Assembly (NCBI GenBank): GCA_913041535.1
Contig: CAJWJK010000001.1
Location: 62,001-126,000 of the forward strand
Source of the DNA: an uncultured Alphaproteobacteria bacterium
GTDB taxonomy: Bacteria; Pseudomonadota; Alphaproteobacteria; VGEJ01
Length of the DNA: 64,000 nt
Direction: 5' to 3'
Of this stretch, positions 1-8,702 are shown piece by piece; position 1 is the stretch's first letter; every line of letters begins with the position of its first letter. The translations under genes were made by a program, and so were the position numbers. The notes beneath the pieces are model-generated. The model saw only the letters and a list, made by a program, of their open reading frames with translations. It searched no databases and had not been told where the DNA came from.

Positions 1-2
1 TA

Positions 3-1067
3 CGACACAATATGTCAGAGGTTTCGCGTTTAGCAGGGCCTGGTGTGCACATTATGCCGGCCATAAAGGCTAATGCGTATGGTCACGGTGTTATAAACGT
101 TGCACGCGTATTGGCTGACTCGGATCCTTTAGCCTTGGTGACAGGGAACATTGATGAGGCAATAGAGGTACGTAGGTCTGGAATAAGGACACCTATCGTC
201 ATGTTGAGTCATTGCCCTCCGACAGAACTTGTGGATGTGGCGGAAGCTGGTTTTATACCTACCATCGTTGATCTTGCTGGCGCGGAAGCTCTGAGTACGC
301 CTAACGGTCAACCTCGGGACATTTATATAAAGGTTGATTGTGGTCTTCGTCGTCTTGGTGTGTCCTTGGATGCATTGGCAGCGTTTGTTAAGCAGGTGGT
401 GGTTATGCCCGGAATCAGCGTCGTGGGCATTTATACCCATGTACCTTTCCACGATAACTCTGGAGCCCAATGGTCTCGTGCCAGAATTAAGGCATTTGAT
501 GATGTGCTGAAAAATTTAGCGGCTGAGGGTGTCGTTATCCCAGTTACACAGTCCAAATCTAGTGCCAACTTGTTGGCACGGCATCAGGATATGAGTAATG
601 CAGTGTGTGTTGGTCACTTATTGTACGGACTGCCGTGTACGGATGCGGATGTTGGCAATGCATCAATGTTTAGGCCAGTGTTGCGGTCAATAAAGAGCCG
701 TATTATCCATATTAATTGTCAGACTGGCATTTCAAATGGGCCAAGCCCTTACATGAGTCGTAATTCAACTCTAACTGGGGTTGTTCCAGTTGGGTTGAAT
801 GATGGTTTAAGAAATCCTAAAGAGAGCTGCACTATGGAGATGCTGGTTCGTGGATGTCGTGTTCCGGTACTGGGTGTATCGCTTGAACATTGTGTACTCG
901 ATCTTAATGGTGTGGTGTCGGAGGTTGGTGATGAGGTTACCATTGTTGGTGTAGATGGAGAGGAAATTATCGGCTTGTCTGATCTGGCTATGTGGCATGG
1001 GTGTAGCGAGAGAGAAGTTATGATGTTGTTTTCGGGCCGTGTCTCTATGTCTGAAGAAAGCACGTGA
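3..1067 (+). CDS. Alanine-racemase-like PLP protein, 5' partial
   Basis: Fold-type III PLP protein of the alanine racemase family. The reading frame is open to the left edge and its first codons (R-H-N) continue the usual ALRHN block, so the true start lies outside the window and the ATG at position 12 is internal. The PLP lysine is present in AIKANAYGHG (Lys codon 66-68), as is the CGLRRLG block. However, several residues normally required for racemisation are changed by my alignment: the Arg that contacts the pyridine nitrogen is Cys (606-608), the catalytic Tyr of the SYG motif is Asn (735-737), the GYADG block is GLNDG, and Met-Asp of the MDQ motif is Leu-Glu (882-887). A D-alanine-forming role is therefore doubtful; it may be a racemase paralogue with another substrate. 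It is followed 70 bases later by pyrE on the same strand. Confidence 0.85.
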   Translation, partial: RHNMSEVSRLAGPGVHIMPAIKANAYGHGVINVARVLADSDPLALVTGNIDEAIEVRRSGIRTPIVMLSHCPPTELVDVAEAGFIPTIVDLAGAEALSTPNGQPRDIYIKVDCGLRRLGVSLDALAAFVKQVVVMPGISVVGIYTHVPFHDNSGAQWSRARIKAFDDVLKNLAAEGVVIPVTQSKSSANLLARHQDMSNAVCVGHLLYGLPCTDADVGNASMFRPVLRSIKSRIIHINCQTGISNGPSPYMSRNSTLTGVVPVGLNDGLRNPKESCTMEMLVRGCRVPVLGVSLEHCVLDLNGVVSEVGDEVTIVGVDGEEIIGLSDLAMWHGCSEREVMMLFSGRVSMSEEST

Positions 1068-1137
1068 AAGCGCTTTAGAAGTATACATATGACTCTTTTT
1101 CTATAGCGCTATGATATTATTTTGATAAGGAGTTAGC

Positions 1138-1731
1138 GTGGTTACACTTGGAAATAATGACTGGCTTTCTTGCAATCAATCTCGGAAGCGTTTGCTGGAA
1201 ATTGTTAGAGAGAGGTCTCTTATAAAAGCAGAGCCAGGTAAAACCCTTGATTTGGCCTCTGGGGCTACGAGTTCTTTCTATTTCGATATAAAGAAAACAA
1301 TGTACTGCCCGGAAGGAGTTAAACTCGTTGCCGATCTAATCTTATCCTTAATAGAAAAAGAAGGATTGGCTGCAGATGCAATAGGCGGGCTTGAGGTTGG
1401 GGCAATTCCAGTTGCCACTGCAGTAACTGTTCGTAGTTGTGAACGGAAGAATCAGATAGCGGGCTTTCATGTTCGTAAAGCACCGAAGCAGCATGGCACA
1501 CGCAGAACTATAGAGGGTTATCTGGAGCAAGGGTGCAGCGCCATTATTGTCGAGGATGTAACTACCACAGGAACGTCAGCAATACATGCAATAGAAGCGG
1601 TGAGAGCGCACGGGTGTCAGGTGGAGCATGCTATTACTGTCGTTGATCGCGGCGAAGGAGCATCCACAAACTTATCTAGAATTGGAGTCCAATTGTTTTC
1701 TCTGTTAGGAATAGACGACTTTGATCTTTGA
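1138..1731 (+). CDS. pyrE: Orotate phosphoribosyltransferase
   Basis: Cytoplasmic enzyme of pyrimidine synthesis that joins orotate to PRPP to give OMP. The PRPP-binding loop VEDVTTTGTS (residues about 138-147) and the flexible catalytic loop HVRKAPKQHGT (about 110-120) are both present, and the length of 197 residues suits the family. In the loop the usual RKE is RKA. The start is GTG at 1138, chosen because AAGGAG lies at 1127-1132, five bases upstream. The upstream neighbour is the alanine-racemase-like gene, separated by a 70-base spacer that contains the palindrome ATAGCGCTAT, so it is unclear whether the two are cotranscribed. Confidence 0.95.
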   Translation: MVTLGNNDWLSCNQSRKRLLEIVRERSLIKAEPGKTLDLASGATSSFYFDIKKTMYCPEGVKLVADLILSLIEKEGLAADAIGGLEVGAIPVATAVTVRSCERKNQIAGFHVRKAPKQHGTRRTIEGYLEQGCSAIIVEDVTTTGTSAIHAIEAVRAHGCQVEHAITVVDRGEGASTNLSRIGVQLFSLLGIDDFDL

Positions 1732-1889
1732 CCTATGGGCTTCGTCTTTTTCGGCGTTCACAATACAGATTGCCAAAGGTAAGTACGAGAATTTCATTAT
1801 TGCGTCTTTGGTCTGAGACTTCTATTTGCTGACCTCTAGCTCGCATGTTCTTCTTTTGGCTGTCAATCGTATGGAATGTTTGGTGCTTA

Positions 1890-2399
1890 ATGCCAATAAG
1901 AATTCAGAAACATTTTTGTGTGCTGATGAGGTATAACGCGTGGTGTAACCAACGAATTTACTCAGCAGTTGAATCACTTTCAGATGATATATATAGGGCT
2001 GAGCATAAACAGTTTCTTGGTTCAATTCATGGTACGCTAAATCATTTACTTCTAACTGATCGTTTGTGGCTCGATCGAATGCAGAGAGGACTTTTCGCTA
2101 CTGTTCCAAAGCTAGACGATGTTGTGTATCAGGTATTTGCAGAGTTACGTGCGGAGCGAAACCTTTTGGATGATAGTCTCATTTCCTTTGTAAACGGTTT
2201 GGAGGAGGAGGCATTTAATTCATTTATTCAATATAGGAGTAGTAAGGGTGGAACACCTAAATTGACCGTTCTAGAGATTTTGACCTCTATGAACATTCAT
2301 CAGAATCATCATCGAGGTCAAGTGCATCACATGCTCAATGTTTCGGGGTGCGTTGCGCCATCTCTCGATTTTCCTACTTATCTTGATGAAGTTATTTAG
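1890..2399 (+). CDS. DinB/YfiT-family putative metalloprotein
   Basis: Four-helix-bundle DinB-like protein (damage-inducible family). The likely metal-binding histidines are the His of TLNHLLLTD and the two outer histidines of HQNHHRGQVHH near the C terminus; the RYNAW block at the N terminus is also characteristic. The biochemical role of most members is unknown; some are thiol-S-transferases or maleylpyruvate-isomerase-like enzymes. The frame is open upstream to 1845, but the extra 15 residues are hydrophobic and atypical, so I take the ATG at 1890 (169 residues), although the Shine-Dalgarno sequence is weak. It stands alone between pyrE and the convergent tRNA-Phe. Confidence 0.8.
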   Translation: MPIRIQKHFCVLMRYNAWCNQRIYSAVESLSDDIYRAEHKQFLGSIHGTLNHLLLTDRLWLDRMQRGLFATVPKLDDVVYQVFAELRAERNLLDDSLISFVNGLEEEAFNSFIQYRSSKGGTPKLTVLEILTSMNIHQNHHRGQVHHMLNVSGCVAPSLDFPTYLDEVI

Positions 2400-2519
2400 G
2401 GGCTGAAAGTTTTGTAAAAGGTAATTTGCGAGAAAGTCGCGAGAAAGCTCTCGCTATTTATATTCAAGATCAAGTTTCAGTTACTGACAGCGCGTTGGGT
2501 CAGCGCACGGATATGAAAA

Positions 2520-2595
<76 letters not shown>

Positions 2596-2601
2596 ACAAA
2601 A

Positions 2602-2648
2602 CGCACATTTATTAAGTGCTCTTTCAAATTCATAAGCGAAAATGTGCG
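2602..2648 (-). repeat. Inverted repeat just upstream of tRNA-Phe
   Basis: Perfect 9-base arms, CGCACATTT at 2602-2610 and AAATGTGCG at 2640-2648, separated by 29 bases. On the minus strand it lies between yacG and the 5' end of tRNA-Phe (at 2595). It could fold in the yacG-tRNA precursor or be a protein-binding site. The arms are A/T-rich inside, so stability is moderate. Confidence 0.5.
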
Positions 2649-2684
2649 GATCGTCTATAGTGTGATAGTATGGTTTTTGTTCAG

Positions 2685-2885
2685 TCAGTCTAATTTGTTG
2701 TTGACCGTTCCGACTAGATCATCCTCTTCATCAGTTGCTCTTTGAGTGGGTATGACATATGAGTCATTGAGCCATCGCCCAAGATCAATGTTGGCACAGC
2801 GGCCGGAACAAAATGGCCAGTACTGCTCCGATCGGGTTTCGCAACAAATTACACACGTCGTATTTTTCGAAAAGATTGTAGTCAC
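2685..2885 (-). CDS. yacG: DNA gyrase inhibitor YacG, zinc protein
   Basis: 66-residue zinc protein. Two cysteine pairs, C-V-I-C near residue 11 and the FCSGRC block near residue 25, bind one zinc; the following DLGRWLNDSYVIP is the family signature. In E. coli YacG binds GyrB and blocks DNA binding by gyrase. The start is GTG with AAGGTG a few bases upstream. It is the last protein gene of the minus-strand housekeeping block, 205 bases after the RNase E/G gene, and is followed by tRNA-Phe. Confidence 0.92.
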   Translation of the reverse strand: MTTIFSKNTTCVICCETRSEQYWPFCSGRCANIDLGRWLNDSYVIPTQRATDEEDDLVGTVNNKLD

Positions 2886-3090
2886 GTTACGTCACCTTGA
2901 ACCATAAATGATCGAGATTAATTGGTTTCGATACTTCAAACTAAGTTGTGATAATCGCATGTGTTATGATTGCACGACCGGCACATGTGATCGCCGTATA
3001 AAAAGACTTTGTCAAATTTACTAATACGTTATGTAGTTGCGTAACCATAGAGCCATTCTAACATTCAAATGCTGATTATCTCATTAGTTT

Positions 3091-4359
3091 TTACGACAGC
3101 CTCCCTATATCCAACGTGCGGCCCGTAGCATCACAATGACAGCAGGGTTCTGTCAAATACGTCCTTAGTGACGCTCTCTGGCGCTGTCTTCTGATCTCAG
3201 TAATTCCGGAAGGGGAAACATGGCTCACTCGTGTGTGAATAATATCATGAGAGACTGCTATCCGAACTGTCTCTAATAGTTGAAGGCGATCGTTTTCCGT
3301 TTTAGGGTCAAGAAAATCGACAATAATCAAGCCACCAATATTACGTAGGCGCAATTGGCGTGCAATTTCTTGAGCCGCTTCTCTATTTACGCGGGTTGTT
3401 GTAACGCTTGGGTTCGTAGTTTGTGCGAACGAGCGTGTATCGACATCAATAGCTGTAAATGCTTCGGTCTCATCTATAGTGATTACGGCCCCAGATGGTA
3501 GTTTTTGTTCCCGCATGAGTGCGCCTTGCATCTTTTCTTCAATTTTATACTGACTAAATAAAGAGCCTGGTCCGCCAAAAAGCTCTACACAATCAGTAAA
3601 ATGTGGAAGCTTTTTCTGACAATATTGAACTGCGCGCCTGTAATACTCCTTAGAATCAAACAGAATTCGTCTAGTGTTCCCAGCGCATACATCACGAAGA
3701 AGTTGGTTAAGAGGATCTATTTCTCCCCAGATACAAGTGGGTGGTGCTGTGTGGGAAGTTGCGTTGAGAATTAATTGCCATTCCGCAAGAAGAGTTTGAA
3801 TATCATTACTTAGGTCTCTGGTTCCTGCCCTTGTTGCTGCGGTGCGAATTATGAGGCGCCCTTGCGGGACGCGTAAGCTCTTATACAGACCCTCTACCAC
3901 CTTCTGTATACGGCAGCGCTGCACATCGTCTGTGATTTGTCGAGAGAGAACTACACCAGTTTCTGCTGGAACGTATACCACGAACTGGCCAGGTAGGCTG
4001 ATGTTTGTGGTAAGAATTGCACTCTTTGTACTGATAGGGTCAGCAACCACCTGTGTCATAATGACCTGACCTTCGTGGAGAACACTGCTTGTTGCAGAGG
4101 TTTCAAGTTCACCATCACATTTTGAATTAGATCGAGTAGCTGTCCTCCCGAAACTCAAAAAACCATTTTGGTCTTTGCCGATATTTACAAAAGCAGCGTT
4201 AATGTTTGTTGCGATATGAATAATCCGCCCTAAGTAAATTTTTCCTATCGGCGACGGATCAACTCGCGAGTAAACTTTTAGTTCAGTTAGACAGCCATCT
4301 TCGATCCTTGCGGCGCGAAATTCTTCCATGTCGGCACTTATCAGAATGTCATGGTTCAT
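3091..4359 (-). CDS. Ribonuclease E/G family endoribonuclease
   Basis: Single-strand-specific endoribonuclease of RNA processing and decay. At 422 residues it is closer to RNase G than RNase E: it has only the catalytic core and no long C-terminal scaffold for a degradosome. An S1-like segment spans about residues 30-130 (KIYLGRI, NAAFVNIGKDQNGFL). The catalytic metal aspartates are in AIDVDTRSF and IIVDFLDP, and the zinc-link motif is C-x-x-C in CCHCDATGRTL at the C terminus. The DVDTR form differs from the usual DVNSG. The ATG start has AGGA eight bases upstream. It lies between maf and yacG, the usual alphaproteobacterial position. Confidence 0.92.
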   Translation of the reverse strand: MNHDILISADMEEFRAARIEDGCLTELKVYSRVDPSPIGKIYLGRIIHIATNINAAFVNIGKDQNGFLSFGRTATRSNSKCDGELETSATSSVLHEGQVIMTQVVADPISTKSAILTTNISLPGQFVVYVPAETGVVLSRQITDDVQRCRIQKVVEGLYKSLRVPQGRLIIRTAATRAGTRDLSNDIQTLLAEWQLILNATSHTAPPTCIWGEIDPLNQLLRDVCAGNTRRILFDSKEYYRRAVQYCQKKLPHFTDCVELFGGPGSLFSQYKIEEKMQGALMREQKLPSGAVITIDETEAFTAIDVDTRSFAQTTNPSVTTTRVNREAAQEIARQLRLRNIGGLIIVDFLDPKTENDRLQLLETVRIAVSHDIIHTRVSHVSPSGITEIRRQRQRASLRTYLTEPCCHCDATGRTLDIGRLS

Positions 4360-4371
4360 GAATTTTTCCTC

Positions 4372-4986
4372 TTATTCCCATGAGTGAACGATAGGAAAAC
4401 CTATGCCGGAAAGTAACTGCATAGTTTCATGTAGAGGTAGACCGATAATGTTACTGTATGATCCGCTTATGTGTTTGATTATCGCCGCAGCTTTTCCCTG
4501 TATAGCATAACCGCCAGCCATGCCACGCCACTCTTCAGTTGCAATGTAACTTGATATTTCCTCACCTGACAGTCGTTTAAATGTGACTATTGAAATAGCT
4601 AGCTTCGTAAAGCTACGACCATCAGGTCTGCATACTGCAACACCCGTGTAGACTTGATGCTTACGGCCTGACAGGTTTTTGAGGCATTTGTACGCCTCTT
4701 TGCAATTTGCAGGCTTATGAAAAACTGTTTGTCCTCTTGCAACGATGGTATCAGCACCAAGTACGAAAGCATCACTGCGATCCAGCGAGACCGTTTTAGC
4801 TTTTGATAGAGCAAGGCGCACCGCTGCGTCTCGCGGTCTCTCATTCGGCTTTATAGATTCATTGATATTGGCTCCAACCATATCAAACGATACAAGACCA
4901 ATCTGCTTAAGGAGCACCTTACGTCGCGGTGATTTTGACGCTAAAACCAGTGGCGGTAACTCGCCCGAAACCGATACTAAACTCAC
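4372..4986 (-). CDS. maf: Maf nucleotide pyrophosphatase
   Basis: House-cleaning nucleoside triphosphate pyrophosphatase that hydrolyses non-canonical or modified NTPs. Family motifs are visible: LASKSPRR (about residue 16), the GADTIV block (about 77), [10 protein letters not shown] (about 111) and [10 protein letters not shown] at the end. 204 residues is normal. The start is GTG and overlaps the infA stop as GTGA, so the two are probably translationally coupled. Substrate preference (m7GTP or dTTP/UTP) cannot be decided by eye. Confidence 0.93.
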   Translation of the reverse strand: MSLVSVSGELPPLVLASKSPRRKVLLKQIGLVSFDMVGANINESIKPNERPRDAAVRLALSKAKTVSLDRSDAFVLGADTIVARGQTVFHKPANCKEAYKCLKNLSGRKHQVYTGVAVCRPDGRSFTKLAISIVTFKRLSGEEISSYIATEEWRGMAGGYAIQGKAAAIIKHISGSYSNIIGLPLHETMQLLSGIGFPIVHSWE

Positions 4987-5201
4987 TTAAACCGAAAAGT
5001 TATGCGGCCTTTAGTAAGATCGTACGGTGTCATCTCTACCAACACCTTATCGCCGGCAAGCACACGAATTCTATTCTTACGCATTTTCCCAGAAGTGTGG
5101 GCTAAAACTTCATGTTCATTCTCCAAAATGACACGAAACATTGCGTTTGGTAATAGTTCTTGGACGGTACCGGGAAATTCTAAGAGTTCTTCCTTAGCCA
5201 T
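4983..5201 (-). CDS. infA: Translation initiation factor IF-1
   Basis: 72-residue S1/OB-fold factor that binds the 30S A site and promotes initiation with IF-2 and IF-3. It begins [13 protein letters not shown] and contains the usual [17 protein letters not shown] and PYDLTKGRI segments. The frame is open to 5261, but the ATG at 5201 is preceded by GGGAG at five-base spacing and matches the family N terminus. Its TGA overlaps the GTG start of maf. Confidence 0.97.
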   Translation of the reverse strand: MAKEELLEFPGTVQELLPNAMFRVILENEHEVLAHTSGKMRKNRIRVLAGDKVLVEMTPYDLTKGRITFRFK

Positions 5202-5257
5202 CAGCGCTCCCGAGCTATTTTCAGTTGGCGGAAAGATGCGCGCGCATGGGCTTAAAA

Positions 5258-5749
5258 TCAAGACTTATTACTAATTATTGTCTTCCAAACTGGATGATTT
5301 GGGATGCGGGGTGGGATGGTTGGAGCAAACCTAGATAATATTTGATGCAGGAGAAAATCACGAACCTCTCGGAATGCAGAAAGAATGGTGTCACGATTAC
5401 CACTCACAGCTGTGGCGTCAAATGTGTGCCAAAATAACAAATTGCAATCAGAACTTCGCGTAAGTTCCACAGCCTTATGTTGTGCTTCGGGGGAGAGAGA
5501 GACCACCATGTCAAAAGGTGTGCTATCGAGTTCTTCAAAGGACTTTGCTCGGTGAGAGCTTATGTCGATACCAATTTCAGCCATTGCTGCAATCGAAAAG
5601 CCAGCTATCTCGCCTTTTCTTGCTCCGACAGAATCAACGAAAACCTGGTCTCCATACAGCTTCTTCATTATCCCTTCAGCCATGGGGGATCGAGCTGAAT
5701 TAAGTGTGCAGGCAAAAAGTACCCTGTCTGGAAATTTGTCTAACATCAT
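5258..5749 (-). CDS. Low-molecular-weight protein tyrosine phosphatase-like protein
   Basis: Cytoplasmic LMW-PTP/ArsC-fold protein, 163 residues. The P-loop C-x5-R with following serine is in CTLNSARSP (residues about 14-22), and a late Asp in FWHTFDATA may act as the general acid (family DP motif here degenerate). It occupies the conserved slot between UPF0262 and infA; its ATG overlaps the UPF0262 stop (ATGA). It may act on phosphotyrosine or arsenate; annotations of this orthologue vary. No other ars genes are nearby, which favours a phosphatase role. Confidence 0.85.
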   Translation of the reverse strand: MMLDKFPDRVLFACTLNSARSPMAEGIMKKLYGDQVFVDSVGARKGEIAGFSIAAMAEIGIDISSHRAKSFEELDSTPFDMVVSLSPEAQHKAVELTRSSDCNLLFWHTFDATAVSGNRDTILSAFREVRDFLLHQILSRFAPTIPPRIPNHPVWKTIISNKS

Positions 5750-6225
5750 CCTTTAATATGCAGAACACAGATCAGAGTGAAGAGGCGCCGAGCCGTGCTG
5801 AAGTCCGTTTCAATTTTGTTGGTAAGGCATTCACGTAGTAAATGTGAGCCCTCATCATGGATACCTCTTCTTGCCATATCTAGGGTTTCAATTCGTGAAG
5901 GAGTAGCAGTTTTAATTGCCTCGAAATAGCTTTCGCATATCATAAAGTACTCACGAACAACGTTCCGAAAGGGTGTAAGAGATAAAGTTATTTCAGCGAG
6001 TTCCTTCTCGTTGCTGTCGCAAACGGAAAATAGCAGACGATTTTCTTGGATGCTTAGGTGCAGGCTATATGGCCCAGGGTCAGTATCTACTGGTGCAAAA
6101 GTGTTATCTTCCAGTAAATCGTATATTGCTACTCGGCGTTCCTGTTCGACCTCCGGACTGCGTCGTACAACAGTCCTCTCGTCAAGACTTAGTTTAATAA
6201 TCCGCTCGCTTGGATTGGTTTCCAC
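5746..6225 (-). CDS. UPF0262 family protein
   Basis: Conserved alphaproteobacterial protein of unknown function, 159 residues. The recognisable blocks are EQERRVAIYDLLEDN (about residues 26-40), GPYSLHL, the DMARRGIHDEGSHLL segment and the C-terminal TARRLFTLICVLH. The start codon is GTG without a clear Shine-Dalgarno sequence and sits five bases after the hisD stop, so translation may depend on coupling to hisD. No signal peptide or membrane segment is visible. Confidence 0.9.
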   Translation of the reverse strand: METNPSERIIKLSLDERTVVRRSPEVEQERRVAIYDLLEDNTFAPVDTDPGPYSLHLSIQENRLLFSVCDSNEKELAEITLSLTPFRNVVREYFMICESYFEAIKTATPSRIETLDMARRGIHDEGSHLLRECLTNKIETDFSTARRLFTLICVLHIKG

Positions 6226-6230
6226 GGCAA

Positions 6231-7532
6231 TCAGGGGGCAGCTGCACGCAATCGAATACGAATTGACTGAGCGTGCTCATCTAAACCTTCAGCCTCTGCG
6301 AGAGTGATGGCCGAAGGGCCGATATTCTCAAGGCTGGATGGGTTACACCGTACCACCGATATTCTCTTAAGGAACTCATAAACCGATAATCCAGAGGAAA
6401 ACTTGGCACTGCCTGAAGTAGGGAGGATATGGTTTGTTCCCGCGATATAGTCACCAATGGCTTCAGGAGTGATTCGACCAAGAAAGATTGTTCCCGCGTT
6501 TTGAATAAGTCCGACGATATCGTCTGGATTTTCAATCGCTAGTGCAACATGTTCGGGTGCAATCTGGTTAATAATTGAAGGAGCTCGGTTTATATTTTCC
6601 ACGATAATTATTGCGCCGTTATTTTCCCAACTGGTGGTCGCAATGGTATTGCGAGTCATTGCCGGTAGGCGCTGGGCAACTCCCATGGCTACTCTCTCGG
6701 CAAAGCCTTCATCATCGGTAATCAAGATCGCTTGGGCATTTGGGTCATGTTCTGCCTGTGATAGAAGGTCAGTGGCAACCCAGTTGGGATCGCTATGAAT
6801 ATCAGAGAGCACCACAATTTCTGATGGACCAGCCAAAACATCAATCCCAACATGTCCGAATACAAGGCGCTTTGCTGCAGAAACATATGCGTTTCCAGGG
6901 CCTATAATCTTGTCAACTGAGGCGATTGTGTTCGTACCGATAGCAAGAGCTGCAATGCCTTGGGCTCCCCCTATTCTATATATTTCAGTAATACCCGCCT
7001 TAGCGGCAGCTGCAAGCACAAGTGGGTGGGGGTCGCCTGCGCCACATGGTGTAACCATGGCAATTCGAGATACCCCAGCAACCAATGCAGGGATTGCCGC
7101 CATTAGGACTGTGCTAGGGTAGGCAGCCGAACCACCAGGAACATATAAACCTACTGAGCTGATGGGGGTCCATCGGTGTCCAAGCTCCATGCCAATGGAA
7201 TCAGTGTAGTGATCATCGTCTGGCATTTGGCGTTTATGGTGAGACTCGATTCTTTCAGCGGCAATATCGAGTGCCACGTGTTCGGCACTTGATATTTTCT
7301 CCGTTGCATTGGCGATGGTATTTTGATCAATTCTATATTGGCTCGGATCAAGGGAGACACCGTCGAATCGTTCAGTGTAAAGCTGAATAGCTTTGTCTCC
7401 TCGATTGCGTACATCCGACACAATCTCTCGGACAGAGTTATCCACTTTACTCAGGAGTCTGACTCTGGCCGTCAAATAGTCACGAAAACGATTCTCAAAT
7501 AAGGGGTCCTGCTCATTCAATCTAAGAACCAT
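6231..7532 (-). CDS. hisD: Histidinol dehydrogenase
   Basis: Zinc enzyme catalysing the last two oxidations of histidine synthesis, L-histidinol to L-histidine, with two NAD. Blocks seen: [34 protein letters not shown], the AGPSEIVV segment, QAEHDPNAQ and the catalytic APEHVAL. The frame is open to 7607, but the ATG at 7532 has GGGAGG six bases upstream and starts the family-typical MVLRLNEQD, giving 433 residues. The start lies inside the end of hisG (11-base overlap). Confidence 0.96.
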   Translation of the reverse strand: MVLRLNEQDPLFENRFRDYLTARVRLLSKVDNSVREIVSDVRNRGDKAIQLYTERFDGVSLDPSQYRIDQNTIANATEKISSAEHVALDIAAERIESHHKRQMPDDDHYTDSIGMELGHRWTPISSVGLYVPGGSAAYPSTVLMAAIPALVAGVSRIAMVTPCGAGDPHPLVLAAAAKAGITEIYRIGGAQGIAALAIGTNTIASVDKIIGPGNAYVSAAKRLVFGHVGIDVLAGPSEIVVLSDIHSDPNWVATDLLSQAEHDPNAQAILITDDEGFAERVAMGVAQRLPAMTRNTIATTSWENNGAIIIVENINRAPSIINQIAPEHVALAIENPDDIVGLIQNAGTIFLGRITPEAIGDYIAGTNHILPTSGSAKFSSGLSVYEFLKRISVVRCNPSSLENIGPSAITLAEAEGLDEHAQSIRIRLRAAAP

Positions 7533-8184
7533 TGACGGCCTCCCTAAAGCGTTCAATCCAAGTATTGAGTTCTTGAGATAGCGTTTTGAGTGCAGTTCGA
7601 TTTGCAATCAATCGTGTTGTAATGTCAGCAATCTGCTCTACTTCAACAAGACCGTTGGCTTTCAATGTCTTGCCGCTAGAAACCAGGTCAACAATTCGTT
7701 GGCACATTCCTAACGCGGGGGCTAATTCCATTGCACCGTTGAGTTTAATACACTCTGCCTGTACGCCACGGGCAGAGAAGTGGGCACGCGTAACTCGAGG
7801 GTACTTTGTTGCAACCCGGATATGACTCCAACGAGAAGGATCATCATCAGCGGACATTTTTTTAGGTTCAGCGATAGATAATCGGCAGCGCCCGATACCA
7901 AGGTCGAGTGGTGCGTAAAGTTCAGGGTAGTCAAATTCCATAAGAACGTCGGCGCCCACAAAACCAAGTTGAGCACCCCCAAATGCAACAAATGTTGCAA
8001 CATCAAAGCTGCGCACACGCACGATGTTTAAGCCATCGACGTTAGTTTGAAACCTTAACTTCCTAGAATTGTCGGTACTAAAGTCAGGTTCGGGATTGAT
8101 GCCGGCTCTTTGAAGTAAGGGCAAGGCCTGCGTTAAAATTCGGCCGGCAGGTACGGCGAGTACAAGGGATTCTGTTTGCGGCAA
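7522..8184 (-). CDS. hisG: ATP phosphoribosyltransferase, short form
   Basis: First enzyme of histidine synthesis, joining ATP and PRPP. At 220 residues it is the short HisG form, which needs the regulatory subunit HisZ; no hisZ is in the window. The [20 protein letters not shown] block and the [23 protein letters not shown] segments of the PRPP loop are clear. The start is TTG, supported by AGGAGG five bases upstream. It is inserted between DUF2948 and hisD and overlaps hisD by 11 bases. Confidence 0.95.
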   Translation of the reverse strand: MPQTESLVLAVPAGRILTQALPLLQRAGINPEPDFSTDNSRKLRFQTNVDGLNIVRVRSFDVATFVAFGGAQLGFVGADVLMEFDYPELYAPLDLGIGRCRLSIAEPKKMSADDDPSRWSHIRVATKYPRVTRAHFSARGVQAECIKLNGAMELAPALGMCQRIVDLVSSGKTLKANGLVEVEQIADITTRLIANRTALKTLSQELNTWIERFREAVNGS

Positions 8185-8239
8185 TGTAACCTCCTAGAAG
8201 TCAGCTGCTTCTCACCAACATAGCCCGTGTAGAAACGAC

Positions 8240-8662
8240 TCAAAGGTCACTATCGAGACCATGAAAAGGACGTTTGCGAGTCTTCCAAGGTTCGCTGAGA
8301 TCTCTAAGTTGGCATTCAATGACCTCTGCCTCAAGCCTAACGGATCTAACACCTGAAAAAATTAGCTCAAGATGCCAATTATGAAGGCCAGTTTGCATTG
8401 AGCGAATCGTTAGTAACTCCAGCACTCTTTGTTGATCTTTCTGGTCAATCCCACGAACTTGTGTTGAGAGAATACCATCAAAATGAATCCCGCAGCGAAC
8501 ACGTTCGTGTTGATCCAGTTGTTCCCACCTAAACCGATTGCAGACGGCAGCAAAACGATGCTGTTTAGGTATATACGACATGTCTGAAAACCTCACGAGC
8601 GCGTCCTGCAGGCACGCAGAGATAACGGCAAGATCTTCGGGGTCTTTGGCCAATAAATACAT
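8240..8662 (-). CDS. DUF2948 family protein
   Basis: 140-residue protein of unknown function, found almost only in alphaproteobacteria next to murA and hisD. The typical LAKDPEDLAVISACLQDAL start, NRFRWE in the middle, and the C-terminal CQLRDLSEPWKTRKRPFHG block are present. It is probably cotranscribed with murA (40-base gap) and hisG (55-base gap). No membrane segment or cofactor motif is evident. Confidence 0.88.
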   Translation of the reverse strand: MYLLAKDPEDLAVISACLQDALVRFSDMSYIPKQHRFAAVCNRFRWEQLDQHERVRCGIHFDGILSTQVRGIDQKDQQRVLELLTIRSMQTGLHNWHLELIFSGVRSVRLEAEVIECQLRDLSEPWKTRKRPFHGLDSDL

Positions 8663-8702
8663 AAACGAATTTTTCCATTATAGATTTTAAACAAGCGAAG
8701 TT

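Noticed and set aside
2428-2454. Tandem GCGAGAAAG and a GCGAGA/TCTCGC hairpin after the DinB-like gene
   Set aside because: Short stem without a following T-tract; not safely a terminator or a repeat family.
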